From CALCHA01 sp035548175 (lineage in GTDB: Bacteria > Planctomycetota > Phycisphaerae > WQYP01): a stretch of 64,000 nt of DNA. The position numbers and the translations under genes were made by a program. The first letter of the stretch is position 1, and every line of letters starts with the position of its first letter. The notes below the pieces were generated by a model. That model saw only the letters and a list, made by a program, of their open reading frames with translations. It did no database searches and was not told the origin of the DNA. Positions 57,857 to 64,000 of this stretch are shown in pieces. The stretch is from assembly GCA_035548175.1 (NCBI GenBank), contig DASZTO010000057.1, positions 62,001 through 126,000 on the forward strand. Reading direction: 5' to 3'.

Positions 57857-59332
57857 ATGAATCGTTGGCAGCAGCGCGCAGGCAGTTGGGCGTCGGATAT
57901 GGCAAGAGTATCGCAGTGGATCCCTGGACGCCGCGTGGCATGCGCGGGCGTCCTCCCGGCGGCCCTTCTTTCGCTGGCGGGTTGCCGGGCGACTTTGCCG
58001 GATGTTCCGGCCGAGGCGGCGAGATTGACGGGGGTGGAACATGCCATCAGCTTTCGGGAAACCGCGTACGACGTGCGGGATGCGGCGGGGATCAGCGGCG
58101 AACTCACGCCTGCGGAGGCGGTGCGCCGGGCCCTTATCAACGATCCGCGCATTCACGCGGCGCTGGCGCGGGTGCGCATGGCCGAGGCGGACGCGAATCA
58201 GTCGCGCCTCCTGCCCAACCCGATTCTGTCCGTGGACATTCGCATGCCGGCGCAATCGGGAATCAACACCGCGGTCGAGGCGACGCTCACCGAAGACATC
58301 ATCGCGCTCTTGCAGAAGCCCTGGCAGATTTCGGCGGCGGACAAGCGCCTGCGCGAGAGCGCCAGCGACGCGCTCACCGTCGTGCTCGACGTGGTCACCG
58401 AGGTCCAGGTCGCCTACGCCACGGCGGAGGGAATCGACGCGCAGATCAACTGGGCGCAGCAACGCCAGGACCTGTTGCAGCGGGTCCTGTCGATCGCCCA
58501 GCAGCGCCTTAACGCCGGCGACACGACGCGCCTCGACGTCGTCACCGTCAACGCGCAAATCGTGCAGGCCCGGCTCGACCTGGCCGATTTGCAGTTGCAG
58601 CGCACCGAGCAGTACCTCCTCCTGGCGAAGCTGACCGGCAGACCGCGGGCGGCGCTGGATTTCACGCTCGCGCCCCTCGAAGCCCCGGCGGCGCGGCCGG
58701 CCGCGGACGAGAACGCCTGGATCGACGCGGCGCTGATGCATCGGCCCGAAATCGCCTCGCGCGTCTGGGAACTGCGGGCGCTCGGCGATGACCTGACCAC
58801 CACCAGCCTCGCGCCCCTTCTCGGGGGCGATCTGGGCGCGCATGTCGAGCACGATCCCCTGTGGCGCGTCGGGCCCACGTTTGCCTCGCCGCTGCCGATC
58901 TTCGACTGGGGCCAGGCCGGACGCGCGAAGGTCCTGGCCCAGCGCGCCGCCGCGCGCGATCAACTCGCACAGCAGCAGATGGACATTATTCAGGAAGTGC
59001 GGCTGGCCTATGCGACCTATCGGCAGACGGCCGCGACCCTCAGCGACGCGCAGCGCCAGCTTCTGCCGCTTCAGCAACAGCAGCTCGAGCAGGCGCAGCT
59101 GGGATATCAGGCGGGCAACACCGATTTGACGACGCTGCTTCTGGCGCAGACCGATTATCAGATCGCCGCCGCGCGCCTGGTCGATTTTCAGCAGCGGGCC
59201 ATGATTGCCCAGGCGCGGCTCGAACGCGCCGCCGGCGGCGCCGCCCTGGCCGCATCCCTCTACCGACCGGCGACCCAGCCCGCAACCGCACCGGCGGCAA
59301 GCCTCCCCGCCCCCGGCGCACTTTCCCCATGA
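57857..59332 (+). CDS. TolC-type outer membrane efflux protein
   Basis: A 491-residue outer membrane channel of the TolC/NodT family. The N-terminus has a hydrophobic stretch and LSLAGC, a likely lipobox. The long helical repeats with LTPAEAVRRALINDP and YQAGNTDLTTLLLAQTDYQ are typical. It is the exit duct for the adaptor and pump encoded downstream, 10 bp away. Confidence 0.9.
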   Translation: MNRWQQRAGSWASDMARVSQWIPGRRVACAGVLPAALLSLAGCRATLPDVPAEAARLTGVEHAISFRETAYDVRDAAGISGELTPAEAVRRALINDPRIHAALARVRMAEADANQSRLLPNPILSVDIRMPAQSGINTAVEATLTEDIIALLQKPWQISAADKRLRESASDALTVVLDVVTEVQVAYATAEGIDAQINWAQQRQDLLQRVLSIAQQRLNAGDTTRLDVVTVNAQIVQARLDLADLQLQRTEQYLLLAKLTGRPRAALDFTLAPLEAPAARPAADENAWIDAALMHRPEIASRVWELRALGDDLTTTSLAPLLGGDLGAHVEHDPLWRVGPTFASPLPIFDWGQAGRAKVLAQRAAARDQLAQQQMDIIQEVRLAYATYRQTAATLSDAQRQLLPLQQQQLEQAQLGYQAGNTDLTTLLLAQTDYQIAAARLVDFQQRAMIAQARLERAAGGAALAASLYRPATQPATAPAASLPAPGALSP

Positions 59333-59342
59333 AGAAGATGCC

Positions 59343-60764
59343 ATGAAGAAAAAACGCAAATACCTGTGGACCACACTGGGCATCGTCCTCGCCCTCCTGG
59401 TGATCGGCCTGTGGCTGATTTACTTTCACAACGCCGCGGTCGCCTCCATGCTGCCTCGCTGGAACTGGCTGCAAAAAGGCCTGGCCGCCATGGGTCCGCC
59501 ACCCCCGCCCGCCGAAGCCGATGATGAAGACGCCGACACCTCGCAGAACACCATCCCCGTCCACGCGGGACGCATCACCGTCGCCACCCTCCACCGTTAT
59601 ATCGAAGCCTATGGAACCGTCGCTCCGCGCCCCGCCGCTCCCGGTCAACCGGCCGGCAGCGCCAACATCGCCTCCCCCGTCGCCGGCGTCGTGAGCAAAA
59701 TCCTCCACGGCATCGGCGACAAAATCCACGCCGGCGATCCGCTTATCCAGCTCGATGACCGCCTCGCCGCCGCCACCGAAGTCCAGGCCCAGGCGACCCT
59801 CCAGCAGGAACAGGACGCCCTCGCCACCCTCAAAGCCTCGCCCCGGCCGTCGCAGCTCCAGATCGCGCAGCTCGGCATCGACAAAGCCAAATCAGCCGTC
59901 GATTTCGCCCAGCAGAATTACGACCGCCTCAAGACGCTCGCCGCCCAGCAGGGCGCCAGCGCCAAGAGCGTCGAACAAGCCGCACAGGATCTCACCTCCG
60001 CCCGGAACGACCTCCAGGTGGCGCAGCGCCAGCTCGAACTGCTCACCCCGACGGCCACCGACATCGCCCTGCAGCAGGCCAAAGTCGCCCAGGCCCAGGC
60101 CGCACTTGACGCCGCCAAAGTCCAGCGACAGATGCTCACCGTCACCGCGCCCATGGACGGCACCGTCGTCGCCCTTAACGTCAACCCCGGCGAAAGCGTC
60201 GATCCCACCCGCACCCTCATCCAGCTCATCGCCATGGACCGCCTGATGGTCGATATCGACGTGCCCGCCGATCAGCTTCCCGCCAACGCCGTGGGCCTCC
60301 CGGCGGAAATCCTCCGCGCCTCTCCCGCCGGCGCCGCGGCCTCCCAGCCCGCCACCAGCAGCGCCGATCCCGCCGCCTCCCCAGTCATGGGATCCGTTTC
60401 CTTCATCGCCCCGCAGGTCGATCCCCGCAACGGCGCCGTCATGGTCGGGATCAACCTTCCGCCCGACGCCAACATGCTCCCCGGCCTGTCCGTCCACGTC
60501 CGCATCGTCGCCGAGACCCACAAAGACCGCCTCGCCGTCCCCCAGGACGCCGTCTCCACCGACGAAAACGGCGACAGCGTCATCGCCCTGCTCGAACCCG
60601 GCGAGGGTCCTTTCCGCCAGGCGATTCATAAGACCGTCAAGACCGGCCTGCAGGAAAACGGGCTCACCGAAATCTCCGCCGATGATCTCAAGGAAGGCGA
60701 TGAAGTGGTGACCGTCGGCGCGTTCGGTTTGCCCCAGGCCACGCGCGTCAAAGTCGTCGAGTAA
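59343..60764 (+). CDS. HlyD/AcrA-type membrane fusion protein
   Basis: A 473-residue periplasmic adaptor anchored by an N-terminal helix (LWTTLGIVLALLVIGLWLIYF). A biotinyl-lipoyl strand is PVAGVVSKILHGIGDKIHAGDPL, followed by a long alpha-hairpin coiled coil rich in Gln/Ala (about 150-260) and beta-barrel/membrane-proximal domains. It connects the RND pump to TolC. It starts 10 bp after tolC and precedes the pump gene by 47 bp. Confidence 0.92.
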   Translation: MKKKRKYLWTTLGIVLALLVIGLWLIYFHNAAVASMLPRWNWLQKGLAAMGPPPPPAEADDEDADTSQNTIPVHAGRITVATLHRYIEAYGTVAPRPAAPGQPAGSANIASPVAGVVSKILHGIGDKIHAGDPLIQLDDRLAAATEVQAQATLQQEQDALATLKASPRPSQLQIAQLGIDKAKSAVDFAQQNYDRLKTLAAQQGASAKSVEQAAQDLTSARNDLQVAQRQLELLTPTATDIALQQAKVAQAQAALDAAKVQRQMLTVTAPMDGTVVALNVNPGESVDPTRTLIQLIAMDRLMVDIDVPADQLPANAVGLPAEILRASPAGAAASQPATSSADPAASPVMGSVSFIAPQVDPRNGAVMVGINLPPDANMLPGLSVHVRIVAETHKDRLAVPQDAVSTDENGDSVIALLEPGEGPFRQAIHKTVKTGLQENGLTEISADDLKEGDEVVTVGAFGLPQATRVKVVE

Positions 60765-60811
60765 CCCCGCGCCCGCTCCCCTCACCGGCCCCTGTCACGG
60801 AAACGCTCCTC

Positions 60812-63800
60812 ATGCCCTCCAAGATCGGCCACATCTCCACCCGCCACTGGAAAGCCATCTTCTTCATGATCATCGGCCTGTGCATCGCCGGAATCTATGC
60901 CGCCTCCTCCATGCCCTCGAGCGTCTTCCCCGAAACCAACTTCCCCCGCGTCACCGTCATGATCGACAACGGCGAAATGCCCGCCGACGAAATGATGGCC
61001 ACCATCACCAAGCCCATCGAAGAAGCCATGAAGGACATCCCCGGCGTGGTGAACATCCGCTCCAATACCGGCCGCGGATCCAGCGTGGTCAACGTCTTCT
61101 TCAACTGGCATGTCGACATGCAGCAGACGGAGCTGCAGGTCCGCACGCGACTGTCCCAGGTGCGCGCTTCCCTTCCCTCGACCGTGGACGCCCGCGCCTA
61201 TCGACTCACGTTCTCCATTTTCCCCATCGCCGGCATCAGCCTCACCAGCCCCCAGCGCTCCATCCAGGACCTCACCGTCGCCGCCGAAACCCTCATCAAG
61301 CCCGAGTTCCTGCGCATCCCCGGCATCGCACGCGTCGATCTGGTCGGCGGACGCAATCCGGAATTCCACATCATCGCCGATCCGCTGCGCCTCGCCGCCG
61401 ACAACCTCGCCCTGCCGCAGGTCGCCGACGCCCTCAACAAGAGCAACCTCGTGGCCGCCGGGGGCCTGCATGAAGAGAAGGGCACGCTCTATCTCACCCT
61501 GGTGGACGGCCGGGTGCACAGCATCGCGGATATCGAGAACCTGGTGGTGGCGACCGCCGGCGACAGGCCCATACGCGTCTCCGACATCGCGCGCGTCGAG
61601 GTGGCCCCCGAGCCCGCCGCCACCATCGTCACCGCCGACGGCCGCCCCTCCGTGCTCATCATGATCCGCAGCCAGACCGACGGCAGCACCGTCGCCATCG
61701 TGGATCAGCTCAAAGCCGAAATGGCCGCACTCCACGCCCAGCTTCCGCCCGACATGAAGCTCTCCTTCTTCTACGATCAGTCCCTCCTCGTCCGCGATTC
61801 CGTCAGCAGCGTCTGGGAAGCCATCCTCTTCGGCCTGGCCCTCTCCGTCGCCATCATCTTCCTCTTCCTCCGCGATTGGGGCTCCACGCTCGTCGCCGTC
61901 ATCGTCATCCCCGTCACCGTCCTCGTCACCCTTCTGGCCATGCGCCTCGGCAACATGAGCTTCAACCTCATGACCCTCGGCGGCATCGCTTCGGCCATCG
62001 GACTGGTCATCGACGACGCCATCGTCGTCGTCGAAGCCATCCACACCAAAATGTCCACCGGCATCCACCGCCTTCAGGCCGTCCACGATGCCGTCGGCGA
62101 AATCTTCCTGCCCCTCACCGGCTCCACGCTCACGCCCGTCGTCGTTTTCATCCCCCTCGCTTTCCTCGACGGCGTCGCCGGCGTCTTCTTCCGCGCCCTG
62201 GCCATCACCATGACCGTCTCGCTGCTCTCCTCGCTCGTCCTGGCGATCACCCTCACGCCCTCCCTCGCCGCATGGATCATCCGCGTCAAGCCCGGACATC
62301 TCGACCACGCCTTCACCTCCACCAGGGAAGGTCCCGTCCTCCGCGCCGTCACGCGCCTCTACGAACGCGCCGTCCGCGCCGCCCTCCGCCACCGCTTCAT
62401 CACCATCGGCTTCTGCGTGCTGCTCGTCTTCGCCGGCGCCGATCTCTACGGCCAGCTCCAAACCGACCTCCTGCCCGCACTCGAAGAACATGGTTTCGTC
62501 CTCGACTACGTCATCAATCCGCCGGGCACCAGCCTCACCGAAGCCAACCGCTCCCTCCTCGAAGTCGAAAAAATCCTCCGCAACACCCCCGAAGTCGAAA
62601 GCTATTCCCGACGCACCGGCGTCGCGCTGGGCCTCGAACTCACCGAGCCCAACGCCGGCGATTTCCTCGTCAAACTCCGCTCCAACTCCAAACGCTCCAC
62701 CCAGGAAGTCATCAACGACGTCCGCGATCAGATTCACAAAACCGAGCCCCAGATCGATGTCGATCTCCATGGCATGCTCGGCGATCTCATCGGCGACCTC
62801 GTCAGCTCGCCCAAGCCCATCGAAATCAAAATCTTCTCCACCGACCTCGATTTCCTTCGCACCGCCGCACCCGCCGTCGAAACCCAGATCGACGAAAACC
62901 CCAACGTCACCGACACCTTCGACGGCCTCGTCGTCGCCGGCCCGTCCCTGACCTTCAAAGTGCGCTCCGCCGACGCCCAGCGCTACAACCTCACCGCCGG
63001 CGACATCGCCACCGCCGTCGAAACCGCCAAGCTCGGACAGGTCGCCTCCAATGTCCTCCAGGGCGACCGCCTCATCGACATTCGCGTGCTCATGGATCCC
63101 AACTCCGTCAACACCATCGAGAAACTCAAAAACCTCCCCCTCGCCGCCGCCAACGCGGGCGGGGGCGGGGGCCAGACCGTGCGCCTCAGCCAGGTCGCAG
63201 ACGTGCAGATCGAGCCCGGCCAGCTCGAACTCGACCGCGACGACCTCCGCCAGTACGTCGCCGTCACCGGTGAACTCAAGAGCGGCGACCTCGGCTCGGT
63301 CATCCGCGACATCCAGGCCAAGCTCGCCAACGATCCGCGCTTCCCCCCAGGCACGATCGAATTCGGCGGCCTCTACCAGCAGCAGCAGGAATCCTTCCAC
63401 AACCTCATGCTCGTCATGGTCATGGCCATTCTCCTGATCTTCACCGTGCTCCTGCTGGAATTCCGCTCCTTCCTCGAGCCCATCGCCATTGTCTCGGGCG
63501 CGCTGCTCGCGCTTCTGGGCACCGTCGCCGCGCTTTATCTCACCGGCACCTCCGAAAACATCATCTCACGCCTCGGCGCCATCATCGGCGTCGGCATCGT
63601 CGCCAAGAACGGCATCCTCATGCTCGATTACGTCGATCATCTCCGCGCCGCCGGCCTCTCCATGGTCGAAGCCCTCGTCCAGTCCGGACGACGACGCCTC
63701 CGCCCCGTCCTCATGACCTCCCTCGCCGCCGCACTGGGAATGCTCCCGCTCGCGCACGGCGTGGGCTCCGGCGCCGACATGCTCAAGCCCCTCGCCGTAT

Positions 63801-63901
63801 CGGTCATCGGCGCCCTGTGCATCTCCGTCGCCCTCTCCCTCGTCGCCACCCCCACCGTTTACTACCTCCTCTACCGCATTCTCCACCCCCGCCGCGCCTG
63901 A
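60812..63901 (+). CDS. RND efflux transporter, HAE1/AcrB type
   Basis: A 1029-residue inner membrane pump with twelve predicted transmembrane helices and two periplasmic loops, the normal RND length. The proton-relay Asp pair of helix 4 is present as GLVIDDAIVVVEAI (Asp-Asp). A second-half helix contains GVGIVAKNGILMLDYVDH. It exports drugs, detergents or metabolites using the proton gradient together with the HlyD and TolC proteins upstream. The substrate cannot be predicted. The operon ends here. Confidence 0.95.
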   Translation: MPSKIGHISTRHWKAIFFMIIGLCIAGIYAASSMPSSVFPETNFPRVTVMIDNGEMPADEMMATITKPIEEAMKDIPGVVNIRSNTGRGSSVVNVFFNWHVDMQQTELQVRTRLSQVRASLPSTVDARAYRLTFSIFPIAGISLTSPQRSIQDLTVAAETLIKPEFLRIPGIARVDLVGGRNPEFHIIADPLRLAADNLALPQVADALNKSNLVAAGGLHEEKGTLYLTLVDGRVHSIADIENLVVATAGDRPIRVSDIARVEVAPEPAATIVTADGRPSVLIMIRSQTDGSTVAIVDQLKAEMAALHAQLPPDMKLSFFYDQSLLVRDSVSSVWEAILFGLALSVAIIFLFLRDWGSTLVAVIVIPVTVLVTLLAMRLGNMSFNLMTLGGIASAIGLVIDDAIVVVEAIHTKMSTGIHRLQAVHDAVGEIFLPLTGSTLTPVVVFIPLAFLDGVAGVFFRALAITMTVSLLSSLVLAITLTPSLAAWIIRVKPGHLDHAFTSTREGPVLRAVTRLYERAVRAALRHRFITIGFCVLLVFAGADLYGQLQTDLLPALEEHGFVLDYVINPPGTSLTEANRSLLEVEKILRNTPEVESYSRRTGVALGLELTEPNAGDFLVKLRSNSKRSTQEVINDVRDQIHKTEPQIDVDLHGMLGDLIGDLVSSPKPIEIKIFSTDLDFLRTAAPAVETQIDENPNVTDTFDGLVVAGPSLTFKVRSADAQRYNLTAGDIATAVETAKLGQVASNVLQGDRLIDIRVLMDPNSVNTIEKLKNLPLAAANAGGGGGQTVRLSQVADVQIEPGQLELDRDDLRQYVAVTGELKSGDLGSVIRDIQAKLANDPRFPPGTIEFGGLYQQQQESFHNLMLVMVMAILLIFTVLLLEFRSFLEPIAIVSGALLALLGTVAALYLTGTSENIISRLGAIIGVGIVAKNGILMLDYVDHLRAAGLSMVEALVQSGRRRLRPVLMTSLAAALGMLPLAHGVGSGADMLKPLAVSVIGALCISVALSLVATPTVYYLLYRILHPRRA

Positions 63902-63938
63902 CGCGACAGTGACACTCACGTTTAGTCCCCTCCCCACT

Positions 63939-63975
63939 TGAACCAATCCACCAATCCCCCAATTGAACCCGCCGT
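63939..63975. repeat. TTCAATTGG-type repeat, inverted orientation
   Basis: TTGAACCAATCCACCAATCC then CCCAATTGAA words downstream of the RND gene, the reverse complement of the family seen at 53010, 54173 and 49639. Confidence 0.6.
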
Positions 63976-64000
63976 TTTGACCCGACCCCTCCCGCGCGAT

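Overview
The window is a GC-rich chromosomal segment with no rRNA, tRNA, CRISPR array or recognisable transposase. Gene content suggests a planctomycete, perhaps of the Phycisphaerae type: ECF sigma factors fused to membrane or sensor extensions, several PilB/PilT-type ATPases, a TssB-TssC fusion, pyruvate carboxylase, a GDE-type glycogen debranching enzyme and A+T-rich intergenic repeats in a GC-rich background. This assignment is an inference from gene content; no marker such as 16S is present.

Layout. 0.5-4.4 kb: hslU, a gph-like phosphatase, a zinc-ribbon protein and a propeller lipoprotein. 4.4-6.9 kb (minus): uvrC and a dimethylarginine dimethylaminohydrolase. 7-10.5 kb: pyruvate carboxylase. 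10.5-13.9 kb: a glycogen debranching enzyme and, divergent from it, a degenerate paralogue. 14-16.7 kb (minus): a PEBP protein and an orphan molybdopterin oxidoreductase subunit. 16.9-28.1 kb: a cluster of type IV pilus/type II secretion ATPases (two PilT, two PilB and one membrane-anchored PilB relative with a damaged Walker A), interrupted by a CvpA-like protein and two unlike superoxide dismutases. 29.5-31.4 kb (minus): leuA preceded by a leucine-rich leader peptide and an intrinsic terminator, the classic attenuation arrangement. 31.47-32.45 kb: a roughly 1 kb island bounded by 20-bp direct repeats, holding a small ribbon-helix-helix-like gene and a dense run of strong hairpins. 32.7-39.9 kb: a histone H1-like protein, a flavin halogenase-like enzyme, a thioredoxin-fold protein, thrS (also with a possible Thr leader peptide and terminator), Smr, TraB/GumN, a bifunctional-nuclease-family protein, a 55-residue lipoprotein and TatA. 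40-43 kb: a DinD/BRO-type protein and a single-gene TssB-TssC sheath fusion with an N-terminal DPFAS-repeat arm. 43-46.4 kb (minus): a UbiA prenyltransferase, a membrane-anchored ECF sigma factor and a secreted GyrI-like protein. 46.5-54.2 kb: a hydrophilic protein, a nucleoside deaminase, a NagB-PIG-L fusion, purEK (purK carries an in-frame repeat insertion), a GT21-like glycosyltransferase, a YjfB-like protein and a tandem-duplicated 6-pyruvoyl-tetrahydropterin synthase-like protein. 54.3-63.9 kb: an ECF sigma factor with a long extracytoplasmic region, then a YVTN propeller and a TolC-HlyD-RND tripartite efflux operon.

Regulation. Sigma70-like promoters can be read at many genes. Three start codons (uvrC, the leu leader peptide and the pterin synthase) lie 6-8 nt after the -10 hexamer, so those transcripts are probably leaderless. 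Several intergenic spaces carry short-period repeats of three A+T-rich types (AATTACC, TTCAATTGG and ATTGCC). Strand composition is mosaic: the + strand is C-rich to about 29.4 kb, mostly G-rich from there to about 54.8 kb, then C-rich again, independent of gene direction.
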